64,000 nt of DNA from Caballeronia sp. NK8. GTDB taxonomy: Bacteria; Pseudomonadota; Gammaproteobacteria; Burkholderiales; Burkholderiaceae. A program made the position numbers and the translations under genes. The notes beneath the pieces were generated by a model. That model worked only from the letters and a program-made list of their open reading frames with translations, had not been told where the DNA came from and did not search any database. The stretch spans positions 1,178,001 through 1,242,000 of the forward strand of contig NZ_AP024325.1 of assembly GCF_018408855.1 (NCBI RefSeq). Direction: 5' to 3'. Shown piece by piece: positions 57,701-63,964 of the stretch (within the stretch, counting starts at the first letter, position 1; every line of letters starts with the position of its first letter).

Positions 57701-58251
57701 GCGAGCGCATCGCAATGCGCGGCCAGCGGACCATGCTCGACGACGACGGCCTTGGGCGTGCCCGTCGAACCCGACGTGTAGATCATGTACGCGGCCGCGC
57801 GCGGATGCACGGGCGTGTCGTCATCGAGCGCGGGCGCTTCGAGGTCGTCGTGCTGCACGTCGAAGCATTGCGCGAAGCGCGTGCGCATCGTGTCGTCGGC
57901 GGTGGCATCGACGATACCGTGCGCGAGGTTCGCATCTTTCGCGATCCAGTCGAGGCGCGCGGCGGGATGATGCGGGTCGAGCGGCACGAATACGCCACCC
58001 GCCTTCAGCACGGCGAGCAGCGCGACGAACAGTTCGCACGAACGCTCGACGCACACGCCGACGCGCACTTCAACGCCGACGCCAGCCGCGCGCAGGCGCG
58101 CCGCGAGCCGCGATGCGCGGGCGTCGAGTTCGCCGCGCGAAAGACGCGCGTCGTCGTGGGCATTGAAGGCGAGCGCGGGTGCTTCGGGTCGAAGACGCGC
58201 GAGGGCTTTGATACGCAAATGCAGCGCGGTCGGGAAACTCGTCATCGGCAT
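48706..58251 (-). CDS. NRPS, A-T-C-A-T-E-C-A-T (OrbI-like; three modules)
   Basis: A 3181-residue synthetase. A1 about 1-505, T1 Ser ~550, C about 605-1040 (HHAITDG ~735), A2 about 1055-1560, T2 Ser ~1598, E about 1655-2085 (HHLIVDG ~1782, EGHGREPL, VTFNYLGQF), C about 2120-2555 (HHLLLDG ~2254), A3 about 2570-3085, T3 Ser ~3115. Pocket residues by eye: A1 D-A-E-A-A-G-G-I (OH-Orn-like), A2 D-L-T-K-V-G-H-V (Asp; epimerised by E), A3 D-V-W-H-V-S-L-I (Ser). A starting module without a C domain and this order match OrbI of ornibactin. AAGGAATTC precedes the first ATG. An iron-starvation-type promoter lies upstream. Confidence 0.94.
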   Translation of the reverse strand: MPMTSFPTALHLRIKALARLRPEAPALAFNAHDDARLSRGELDARASRLAARLRAAGVGVEVRVGVCVERSCELFVALLAVLKAGGVFVPLDPHHPAARLDWIAKDANLAHGIVDATADDTMRTRFAQCFDVQHDDLEAPALDDDTPVHPRAAAYMIYTSGSTGTPKAVVVEHGPLAAHCDALAQALGIGEGDNLLHFASVNFDAAHECWLAPLAVGARVVITAPPPFAPEAAHALIEREGVNVAAFPPAYLREFAGIAERKGVPASLRVLAFGGEALSREAFANVRRVFAAQRLINGYGPTEAVISPMLWPVDPHVTPDLGDADAYASLPIGRVIGPRVARIDDGELLLGGVCIARGYHGRAALTAERFVPDPSGEPGARIYRTGDLARERADGAYDYLGRIDDQVQIRGVRVEPAEIAACLRAHPSVRDAAVLAESANGRTQLIACCVLADEAASDAALKRYLAEQLPAAWQPHRFVRLARLPYTLNGKLDRDALKAQVASASAVRDADFIAPATATEQRLAQTWQRILDDAAPIGRADRFFERGGDSLAAMQLHAAIRIDWRVNLRLDAIFDDPSLEALAASIDASGQESNAVSIIKRAASTSDQPASFAQQRFWVLAQTRDAGSAYHIAGHWDISGKLDAHALQRALDHVIERHEAWRTTLVENDDGIVMQRIHASLPVVIARASVDGPEDAHALAQRHAGEAFDLSNGPLLRATLVSFSDESHRLMLTAHHAITDGYSARIVFDELAQAYCAYVQGRAPALPALPIQYADYAQWQRELVAGEEGERQLAYWRDALDAAPEPLALPYDRARPAERDHRGGRVSLRLSVDTSNALRERARSAHASPFVVLLSAFDAWLHRLTGANDFVVAAPVAHRQRPETASLIGLCLNTLALRARVKPHQTFSELIEATRTNALAAFAHQDVPFDRVLDAVKPPVARGDEWLRVKFAQQFDAELKATLPDASAIATPGPDLAARFDFALDFTDDMRGIELVAAHARDCIDDATAHAWLASFATLVADAVRDPSRPVAALDCTAQHDSQRGRALSFAANDILALIAQHAGATPHRIALADAHTQISYAELDDASNRVALALRHRSAQAEHAVAVCIERSVHFVVALIGAMKSGAYAVPLDPAMPQARLDAAIEACGAHLALIATKDDNAPRALGHAQLLDIDTLAHDASLANAAVQRVQPAPDQSAYVIFTSGSTGTPKGVAVSHRALADYAQGMLDELAFAPGASMAMVSTVAADLGHTTLFGALCSGRTLHLLPAQCAFDPDRFAAEMRAREVGVLKIVPSHLHALLEAQQPADVLPSHALVTGGELLPWALVDRVKALKPACRVINHYGPTEATVGAIACEASAFTDDERGSQGAPLGRPLPNACAYVFDASGACVPPGGIGELHLGGPGVARGYLGRAAATAERFVPHPFAHGERLYRTGDRVRLLADGRIAFLGRLDDQVKIRGYRVEPGEVSAALRGIEGVAQAEALSVDHDGRIQLVSFVTGSIDDEAALRAALAACLPDYMVPATIVVLDALPVTGNGKIDRAALRDIAMKPVETSAASDAPQGAAEEAIAAVWKDVLKAKQIGRDDNFFELGGDSILVLQVIARLRKRGLRATPKQVFDNATVAHLALVAKAIETTEAKAPVEATKQGGDNPMLTPAQLRFFALDIAQRGHWNQSIELDAHTSFDLDAFAHAFEALLTHHEIFRQRFERDGATNAWRIVQAQKAFDTLPLAAIDVHDETDALAQFDAIQRTLDIARGPLACALAASLPDGRTKAYLAIHHLIVDGVSWRILLDDLQSAYRAAQTRGIASLTRTGATAAQWAARLAKAARDPQSPFAGEAQYWTTMASSGDDLRLDHPQKKATNADAQVIEQTLDARLTRAALTDANAAWRTQTVELLIGALAHAIGATCRIELEGHGREPLFDDIDASRTLGWLTSHYPVSVPVEATPAATLAAAKDTLRAVPHKGLGFGVLRHYGDDATRASLEALPRPRVTFNYLGQFDSHDARDAAFAPRFGGAGCERDPAGPLGNALAIHAYVDDQAERTLKLHWVYGSTQFERATIEALAQRFESTLADIVAACAERIASKGAGATPGDFPLARDGGLTQAALERMAVDLRGVADIYPLAPMQQGILFHSLFAPEQSTYVNQLAATLIAPDVKRLRAAFEAAPPRHDILRTAFTPDEAAPMQIVHRHARMPFDVLDWRDRRDVLASFETWLAEDRARGFDLATPPLMRVTLIRLTDDEWRIVWTRHHLLLDGWSTARMFADILRDYIEPPRAQPFAAHPKTRYRDFIAWLAARNVAADEAFWRERLARLDEPTRIAEREASDKPTLADHRTWRATLDAATTARLTDTARRLRVTLNTLVQGAWALALQRMTHHASVAFGATVAGRPDTLQDIDGVLGLFINTVPVITAPLPQRAASAWLRELQSDNAAANEHAHTPLADIQRWAGQGGGALFDTLVVFENYPVDEAWAGRDPRALTMRDLRNIEATDFALTLVVEAGESIVIDYGYDAARLDEARVAALHRALSACLDAFAANADAPLGSISLPEDAGRFNATSREWSDVQGAPLHRQFERMAKAAPDAIALEMAAVDGTLHRMTYAELDARADRVAAALVSAGVTPDTAVALCVERSFEMVVALFGVLKAGAAYLPVDPDYPAERIAYLLDDAKPAVVLTQAHLRESVEAAASGARVFDIGALMENGAGLASRIEVTGAQLAYLIYTSGSTGKPKGAGNTHEALSNRIAWMQDAYRLTDADVVLHKTPFGFDVSVWEFVWPLATGAKLAIAAPGDHRDPARLVAAIEAHRVSTLHFVPSMLAAFVAHIDEFGEAVRCASIERIVASGEALAPELVARVARLMPHARLYNLYGPTEAAIDVSHWTCRASDIDAPSVPIGHPIANLQLHVLDAALHPVPAGGIGELYLGGAGLARGYLGRASLTAERFVPDPFISGARLYRTGDLARRRDDGALEYLGRIDTQVKLRGQRIEPGEIEALLRGEPNVRDAVVIVREEELIGYIACGAPDSFDEAAALNSLRSQLPAYMVPAHVIALDALPVTPNGKCDRNALPAPARPQRTVEAPQTPTERELAAIWQRVLHIETVGRDDDFFALGGHSLLATQANAQANLHWSLTLPLRTLFDQRTLARCAAAIDAALTQRDATGGAHDAASAIDALLDELETQ

Positions 58252-58332
58252 GAATTCCTTCGGTGTTCCGCCGCATCGGAAAAAGCTGCGGCGTGAACGT
58301 AGGGCCGCTGGAAATGCGGCTTCACTCGGGAT

Positions 58333-58357
58333 GACGATCCGCGCGAAAAAATATTTA
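58333..58357 (-). promoter_or_regulatory. Iron-starvation (PvdS/OrbS-type) promoter of the NRPS operon
   Basis: The minus strand reads TAAAT-N16-CGTC, an exact match to the TAAAT-N16/17-CGT box recognised by PvdS-class ECF sigma factors. Transcription would start about 75 nt before the NRPS ATG. No sigma factor gene of this class is inside the window. No clear Fur box was picked out. Confidence 0.6.
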
Positions 58358-58372
58358 CCGCTTTTAACGCGC

Positions 58373-58397
58373 TAAAGATTCGGCGCGCCGAAACGTC
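58373..58397 (+). promoter_or_regulatory. Iron-starvation-type promoter of the divergent exporter gene
   Basis: The plus strand reads TAAAG-N16-CGTC, one mismatch from the TAAAT-N16-CGT consensus and with the same 16-nt spacing as the box facing the NRPS. It sits 55 nt before the exporter ATG. The two boxes lie back to back in the 194-bp divergent intergenic region. Confidence 0.5.
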
Positions 58398-58451
58398 TCT
58401 ATGTAGAGGCGCATCCAGCGCACCCTTTCCGACTTAAGCGATGCATTGCCA

Positions 58452-60191
58452 ATGACTGCCATCAACGAGCTTTTAGATTCCTCCGCCACGCAGAAGCCTG
58501 CGGCGCGCCTGATTCTCGCGCTGCTCAAGCGCTCGCGCGGCGCGTTCGCGGTCGCGCTCGTCGCCTGCGTGATGAACGGCATCGCGAGCGTGATGCTCGT
58601 CGCGACGCTCAATCGCGCGTTATCGGCGCCCTCTTCCGCCGATGGCGCGCTCGCATGGCGCTTCGCGCTATGCGCGGTCGTCGCGCTCTTCACGCGTGTC
58701 GTCTCGGGCGTGCTGTTCGCGAGCCTCTCGCAGGACACGATGGCGCAATTGCGCGAGCATGTCGCGCGGCGCGTCGCGTCGGCCGAATTGCGCGATGTCG
58801 AGCGCATCGGCGCGGCGCCCGTGCAATCCGTATTGACCGACGATGCCACCAACGTATCGATGCTCTTCTTCGCGCTGCCGAATATCGTCATGCACGGATC
58901 GATCGTGTTCGGTTGCCTGGGCTATCTCGCGTGGCTGTCGTGGCCGGTGTGTCTGCTGGCGCTCGCGGCCATCGTCACGGGTTCGCTCGGCTATCACCTC
59001 GGCGACAAGCGCGCCATTGCATCGCTCGAAGCGGCGGGACAATCGCAGGACAAGCTGTTCGGCTATCTCGGCGCGCTGTTCGCGGGCGCGAAGGAACTGA
59101 AGCTGCACCGCGCGCGTTCACAACAGTTCGTCGACGGGCAACTGGGCGCGGCGATCGGCGAGGTGCGTGATCATCGGCGGCGTGCGTTCAGCGCGTATGC
59201 GGTCGGCGTGGGCTGGATCATCTTCCTGTTCTATGGGTTTCTCGGCGCGGCGGCGTTCTGGCCGTCGCTCGGCGTGCGTGCGGACGCGGGTTCGAGCGCG
59301 GGTTATGTCGTGGTGTTTCTTTTCATGCTCGTGCCGCTCGATGGCTTGCTCAACAACATTCCCACGTTGAACGCGGCGCGTGTTTCGCTCGCGCGTATCG
59401 AGAAGGTGATGGCGGAGTTCGGCGGTCTGCGCGTGCATGCTTCGCCGGTTTCATCGGCGCACGATGCGGGCTTTGAAACGCTCACGATGCGCGGCGTCAC
59501 GCATTCGTACTTTCATGAACGCGATGAGCGCATGTTCCGCATCGGTCCTGTGGATCTGACGTTCAGGCCAGGCGAGTTGGTGTTTATTGTCGGTGGGAAT
59601 GGCAGCGGCAAGACCACGCTTGCGAAGGTGCTGACGGGGCTTTATGAGCCGGAGTCAGGCGTGATCGAAATCGATGGCAAGGCGGTGGGTGCGAGCGAGC
59701 GGCCGGCTTATCGCGAGCGCTTTACGGCTGTGTTCAATGACTTCCATCTGTTCGATGCGCTGCTCGGCATCGTCGATCCGAACGATGCATCGCGGGCGGC
59801 GGCGGATGCGCGGGCCAATGCGCTCGTCGCGCGGTTGGCGCTGGATCACAAGGTGAAAGTGGTCGATGGCGCGTTTTCCACGCGTTCGCTTTCGACGGGG
59901 CAGAGGAAGCGGCTTGCGCTGGTGGTGGCTTATCTCGAAGATCGTCCGCTTTATCTCTTCGATGAATGGGCTGCGGATCAGGATCCGGCGTTCAAGGCGG
60001 TGTTTTATGAGCAGTTGCTGCCGGAGTTGCGTTCGAGAGGGAAGACGGTGATTGTCGTGACGCACGATGATCGGTATTTCTCGATCGCGGATCGGGTGCT
60101 GAAGCTGGAGAATGGGATGGTGGTGAATGAGACGCGCGGGGGTGTCAGGTCTGCGGTGGTGGATGGGGCGGCTAATGGGGCGATGGGCTAG
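58452..60191 (+). CDS. Cyclic-peptide/siderophore export ABC transporter (PvdE/OrbE-like)
   Basis: A 579-residue fused exporter. About 300 N-terminal residues have six hydrophobic segments; the NBD follows with Walker A GGNGSGKTT near residue 380, signature LSTGQRKR near 481, Walker B YLFDEWAADQDP, and switch His VVTHDDRYF. The DEWAADQDP Walker B is typical of the PvdE/SyrD group that exports siderophore precursors. In orb clusters the equivalent gene runs with orbI; here it is inverted and divergent. A TTG at 58446 is an alternative start; neither has a strong ribosome site. Confidence 0.9.
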   Translation: MTAINELLDSSATQKPAARLILALLKRSRGAFAVALVACVMNGIASVMLVATLNRALSAPSSADGALAWRFALCAVVALFTRVVSGVLFASLSQDTMAQLREHVARRVASAELRDVERIGAAPVQSVLTDDATNVSMLFFALPNIVMHGSIVFGCLGYLAWLSWPVCLLALAAIVTGSLGYHLGDKRAIASLEAAGQSQDKLFGYLGALFAGAKELKLHRARSQQFVDGQLGAAIGEVRDHRRRAFSAYAVGVGWIIFLFYGFLGAAAFWPSLGVRADAGSSAGYVVVFLFMLVPLDGLLNNIPTLNAARVSLARIEKVMAEFGGLRVHASPVSSAHDAGFETLTMRGVTHSYFHERDERMFRIGPVDLTFRPGELVFIVGGNGSGKTTLAKVLTGLYEPESGVIEIDGKAVGASERPAYRERFTAVFNDFHLFDALLGIVDPNDASRAAADARANALVARLALDHKVKVVDGAFSTRSLSTGQRKRLALVVAYLEDRPLYLFDEWAADQDPAFKAVFYEQLLPELRSRGKTVIVVTHDDRYFSIADRVLKLENGMVVNETRGGVRSAVVDGAANGAMG

Positions 60192-60199
60192 GTGGGGAA

Positions 60200-60722
60200 C
60201 GGCACTGCCGGGAGTTTCAGAATTTCCGTGTTCAAGGCGGGTTGAGAATTACACGGATGAGCGAACGAATCGATCTGCGTAAAGGATAGCGAGTTGGTTC
60301 ATGGCCGTCTTCCAGTCATGAGCGGCGCGTCCCCAGCCAGCTGTGATGTTGCGCAGGGCCAGCCAGATCAGTTTCGTTGCGGCTTCATCGCTGGGAAGTG
60401 ACCTCAGGTCTTGATGATCTTGCGCAGTTGCGAATTGATGTTCTCAATGGCATTTGTCGTATAGATCACTTTGCGAACGCCTGGCGGAATCGCAAAGAAC
60501 GGAATCTCGCGATCCCAGGCGTTGCGCCACGCGGCGCTGACGGTGGGGAATTTTTGGCCCCAGGGTCCTTGGGCAAACGCGTCCAGCTGCCTGAGCCGCT
60601 TCGGCACTCGGCGCGGTGTAGATCGGGCGAATTGCGGCAGCCAGCCCGCTACGGTCTTTCCAGCTCGCGTAATCCAGGCTGTTGCGAATCAGGCGGACGA
60701 TGCAGGGATGAATGTGACGGTA
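60200..60722 (-). pseudogene. IS256-family transposase remnant (C-terminal part)
   Basis: On the minus strand, pieces of an IS256/MULE-type transposase can be read: CIVRLIRNSLDYASWKDR, then LDAFAQGPWGQKFPT, then NAIENINSQLRKIIKT and LIWLALRNITAGWGRAAHDW. They are in different frames: a frameshift breaks AEAAQAA from LDAFAQ. A TGA replaces the expected Arg codon after KIIKT, and a 1-nt loss follows at GHFPS. The N-terminal half is missing. The right-hand IS end probably lies near 60200-60225 (GGCACTGCCGGGAGTTTCAG). Confidence 0.8.
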
Positions 60723-60750
60723 ACACCGGGTAAGGCACTCGGAGGGACGC

Positions 60751-61130
60751 ATGAGCCGCCCGAAGCACTCTATCCTGATCGACCGCGAATTCCTGCGCAG
60801 CATCGCCGCGACCGGCAAGTATCGAGAATATGCCGACGACAAGCTGGCTGGCCTGGGCATGACGACGATCAATCGCAAACTCAACCAGTTGCGCGGCCTC
60901 TTCACGCTCGTCGTCGATACCGAAATGCTCATCGCGCATCCGATGGAAAAGATTCGCAAGATGCAGGGACCGTCGGGCATCGTGCGCTACCTCATGACGA
61001 CGAAGACGAGCGCCTGCGCGTCGCGATCGACGACGAACGCGCGATCGACGAACTGCGCGTCAAAGTCATCGTGAGGCTTCAAACGGGCTTGCGCAAAAGT
61101 TAACTGCTCAAGCTCGAACCCGATCACGTT
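60751..61130 (+). pseudogene. Tyrosine recombinase (phage integrase) remnant, frameshifted
   Basis: The ORF starts with a good ribosome site (GGAGGGACGC) and reads like the core-binding domain of an integrase (GMTTINRKLNQLRGLFTLVV, then MLIAHPMEKIRKMQ). After IVRYL, near 60995, a 1-nt frameshift moves the homology to another frame (DDEDERLRVAIDDERAIDEL, QTGLRKS, stop, LLKLEPDHV). The catalytic Arg-His-Arg-Tyr domain is absent beyond this point. It marks past site-specific integration to the right of the siderophore locus. Confidence 0.75.
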
Positions 61131-61197
61131 GGCACTTCAGGAGCGTACCGGCGTAGAAGCGCGCTCGCACATGGCGCGAAATCGGCAATCGTTACCG

Positions 61198-61225
61198 TTG
61201 TCACGAACAAAAAGTGTAATATGTA
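61198..61225 (+). promoter_or_regulatory. Candidate sigma-70 promoter of the ParA-like/RelA-SpoT pair
   Basis: TTGTCA (61198-61203) and TATGTA (61220-61225) are 16 nt apart, 72 nt before the ATG of the ParA-like gene. It is the only plausible promoter in the 166 nt between the integrase remnant and the ATPase gene. Confidence 0.4.
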
Positions 61226-61296
61226 TGACCGGAGCGGATGCACGTGCAGCGCCCCGCGCTGTGGCGAGCATCACAACGAAAAGAGAAAACAATCAA

Positions 61297-62425
61297 ATGG
61301 CCGTCAAACTAATATCTGTGTTCAATAATAAAGGTTGGCGTCGGCAAAACCACGCTTAGCTTTCACCTCGCGCATGCGCTTGCAGAACTGGGGAAAAAGG
61401 TCCTAGCTGTGGACTTAGATCCCCAATGTAACCTCTCAATTCACTGCCTGACAACTGAGCAGATTCAGGCGATTTGGGACGACGAAAACGCCTTTATCGA
61501 CGAGCCTGGTTATGATGCTGCGGTGAAGGGTATGTCAGATGCCGATTTTAAGAGATTCTGTTCTGAGCCCCGGACCATTCATTTCTTGCTGAAACCCGCG
61601 GAAGAGGGCACGGGTGAGCTGCAAACCCTTCCGCCGCCGTTGGAAATTGCTCACAACTTACATTTGATCCCGGGCCGCTTAACGCTTCATATGTATGAAG
61701 AAGCGATCTCACGCCGTTGGAGCGAAGCGTTTGTTGGCCACGCGCTTGCGATTCGCACCTTGAGCGAGATCCGTCGTTTGGTTTTGAAGTACGCCGAAGA
61801 CTACGGATACGATTACGCAATCATTGATACTTCGCCAAGTCTTGGACAGTTAAACAAAACCATCCTCACTACCGTTGACGCATTCCTGGTGCCTTGCGCG
61901 CCAGATTTGTTTAGTTTGTATGGCATCAGGAACATCGGCAATTCGATCACTCGATGGCATCAAGAGTTGAAGACGCTCTATCAGCTTATCCCGCCTAGCA
62001 AAAGGCCCTACATGCCGGACACTTTCGTTGGCTTTCTGGGATATTTGATCTACAACGCCAAGAAGCGGGAAGGCTCGACGCATTGGGATATGGCGATTGC
62101 CCATTATGACTATGCGAAACGCATTCCAAGAATCGTTACTGAGTGTATTCCGTCATCATTGAGCGAGGGACTATCAAGCGCCATCATCAAAACGCCTATT
62201 GGTGGCCTCTCGATCATGCATACTCATAACACGTATCCCACGCATTCGCAGAAGTATCACGTCCCGATGTGGAAGTTACCTACTCATCCGCACCTTGATG
62301 CGGGCGACACGGCGACAGTGGTCACCAATAAAGACAGATACGTTGCGACACGCGCCGCATACAAAGAGTTTGCGACCGACGTGATTGCGCGTATGTCCTC
62401 GCTTCATCCGAAGAGTCTCGTGTAA
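61297..62425 (+). pseudogene. ParA-family ATPase, frame broken by one extra T in the Walker A motif
   Basis: From ATG 61297 the protein starts MAVKLISVFNNKG. The expected deviant Walker A (KGGVGKTT) is interrupted at 61335-61336, where GGTTGGC stands for GGTGGC. The original frame stops at a TAG at 61357. Removing one T joins a frame of about 376 residues to 62425, containing GVGKTTLSFHLAHAL, VLAVDLDPQCNLS and YDYAIIDTSPSLGQLNK near residue 180, all ParA/SIMIBI features. A GTG at 61409 could restart but would lack Walker A. The RelA/SpoT-like gene follows with a 1-nt overlap. It may be a real mutation or a sequencing error. Confidence 0.82.
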
Positions 62426-63099
62426 TGGCCAGAAGACCGACAGAAAGACAGCTTAAAACGCTTGTCGCTGCCTATGCCGATAGATTTGATCAGTTCGATC
62501 TGTTTCGGCAGCAAGTTCAAGCGTTTTTTAACTCGTCACGCCAGTTTCACAGGCCGCCTCTGCCCTTGGTGCATTCCGTTAAATCGCGAATGAAAGACCC
62601 GGATCATCTTCGCGAAAAACTAATTAAGAAATTCATAGACGGTCCGATCACGCCGGACACCTTATTCACGCGAATCACGGATTTCGCGGGGGTGCGTGTT
62701 TTGCACCTCTATACCCAACAGTTTTCGGAGATTCATGCTGCTATCAAAGAACATATCCGGCAGAATTTTTGGAGTCTGGCAGAGCCGCCCGTCGCATACA
62801 GTTGGGACCCCGAAACTACCGCGGCATTCGAAGCACTTGGCATCGCGTCAAAACTTCGAGAGACATACTACACCAGCATCCATTACGTGGTGAAGCCACA
62901 CGCAGAGTCTGACCTGACCTGCGAAGTTCAGGTCAGAACACTGTTCGAAGAGGCCTGGGGTGAGATTGATCATGCGCTGAACTATCCAACACCGACGGAG
63001 ATCGTTGCCTGCCGAGAACAACTCCGAGTGCTGGCGAAGCTTGCGTCTACAGGGACTCGCTTAGCCGATTCAATATTCAAGTCCGCAATTGAAGAGTAA
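62425..63099 (+). CDS. RelA/SpoT-domain nucleotidyltransferase (stand-alone synthetase-like)
   Basis: A 224-residue single-domain protein with the (p)ppGpp-synthetase fold. Features: the basic SVKSRMKDPDHLREKLIKK helix near 50, the metal Asp in RITDFAGVRVLHLY near 85, and Tyr-x-Ser-x-His in TYYTSIHYVVKP near 150. The Glu-Gln-Arg strand follows in CEVQVRTLFEEAWGEIDHAL near 170. There is no hydrolase, TGS or ACT domain, and no recognisable antitoxin domain. Proteins like this are stand-alone alarmone synthetases or toxSAS toxins that pyrophosphorylate nucleotides or tRNA. TAATG overlap couples it to the ParA-like gene. Codon use is less GC-rich than in the core genes. Confidence 0.85.
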   Translation: MARRPTERQLKTLVAAYADRFDQFDLFRQQVQAFFNSSRQFHRPPLPLVHSVKSRMKDPDHLREKLIKKFIDGPITPDTLFTRITDFAGVRVLHLYTQQFSEIHAAIKEHIRQNFWSLAEPPVAYSWDPETTAAFEALGIASKLRETYYTSIHYVVKPHAESDLTCEVQVRTLFEEAWGEIDHALNYPTPTEIVACREQLRVLAKLASTGTRLADSIFKSAIEE

Positions 63100-63120
63100 G
63101 CGCCGCCGGTCGTAAAAAAG

Positions 63121-63157
63121 CCCGCCGAGCGTCAGTTCGAGCGGGATTCTATTTTTC
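63121..63157 (+). terminator. Terminator after the RelA/SpoT-domain gene
   Basis: A stem of CCCGC (63121-63125) and GCGGG (63141-63145) with partial inner pairing is followed by ATTCTATTTTT. It lies 22 nt past the stop codon. A second hairpin (GCCGGG-TTCGT-CCCGGC, 63195-63211) lies just before the convergent pseudogene. Confidence 0.5.
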
Positions 63158-63225
63158 TCCGGGCATGCCTCTGGCGCTGCAATTACGGCTTTACGCCGGG
63201 TTCGTCCCGGCATCGTCATTCTTTA

Positions 63226-63720
63226 CCGAGTATTCCTATGGCGGTCAGGTCGCTCTTGACGTCGCCGGCAACTTCGGCGATGTGCTGGTTAAACTCTTTC
63301 CGCATTACGCCCCAAAATCAGAAAGATCGATGTTCCTTTCTTGAGCAGCAGCATTGCGCCACTTCTGCCGGAACGCCCAGTGAACCATCCGAGCTCGTAT
63401 ATGACGTTGGGACGCACCTGTAGATACCGGATGCCGGACGACTCCACTTCGTCGTCCGGTGTGAAAACGGCGATTGCGACACTACACTGTTGCGCATAGT
63501 GCTTGAATTTCTCGATGACTGTAAGACAACCTGCATCGGGTTGTTCCCTAAGCACGATAGGGTTAAGTCCGAACTGATTTCGAACGATGTCTTTTAGCTC
63601 GCACCACCTTGCCTCCTCTCGTTCGTGGATGGTGAAGATGTTCTCGCGTCGACGCTGCTCATCTATCCCTCGTTTTCTGTCTAGCAGTTCCGGGCGCGCT
63701 TCAGTCAGGTGATGATTGCC
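63226..63720 (-). pseudogene. TIR-like predicted nucleotide-binding protein, degraded
   Basis: The minus-strand frame from 63720 to 63289 lacks an ATG and reads into the TIR-like (PF10137-type) fold. It shows LREQPDAGCLTVIEKFKHYA, then AVFTPDDEVE, then RPNVIYELGWFTGRSGRSGA. The family's next segment (PSDFGGV-like) is scattered over other frames: DFG appears in one and VMRKEFNQHIAEVAGDVKSD in another, ending at a TGA at 63226-63228. A TGA at 63721 closes the frame at the N-terminal side. So the gene has at least one stop and two frameshifts. Intact relatives act as NAD-cleaving or nucleotide-sensing effectors in antiphage systems. Confidence 0.72.
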
Positions 63721-63808
63721 TCAACAGTTTCCGATGCTTTTTAACGATGCGCTATCGTAATAGTTGTGAGTTCCCTCTACGAACTCCCGTCGGATTCGTG
63801 AGACTTAC

Positions 63809-63964
63809 TCATTGCGCCCACCTTTCCTGACTAATTCTTCGGAGGATCGGATCGTCGTCGCGATGAATATCGTAGTTGATACGTCGCTCTATAAATCTCC
63901 CACGGATGCGCTGCAACTCGCCGATAGAGGTTTCGAGATAGGTGATCAATTCTTCGTTTGTCAT
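63809..63964 (-). CDS. 51-residue protein of unknown function
   Basis: A short ORF encodes a charged, mostly helical protein starting MTNEELITYLETSIGELQRI and ending RRISQERWAQ. Its ATG overlaps the stop of a frame entering from the right edge (ATGA), and its own stop overlaps a following ATG (ATGA). Such double coupling is typical of a compact operon. No family is recognised. The next frame (MSKSHESDGSS) ends after 11 codons, so the downstream partner is broken. Confidence 0.5.
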   Translation of the reverse strand: MTNEELITYLETSIGELQRIRGRFIERRINYDIHRDDDPILRRISQERWAQ

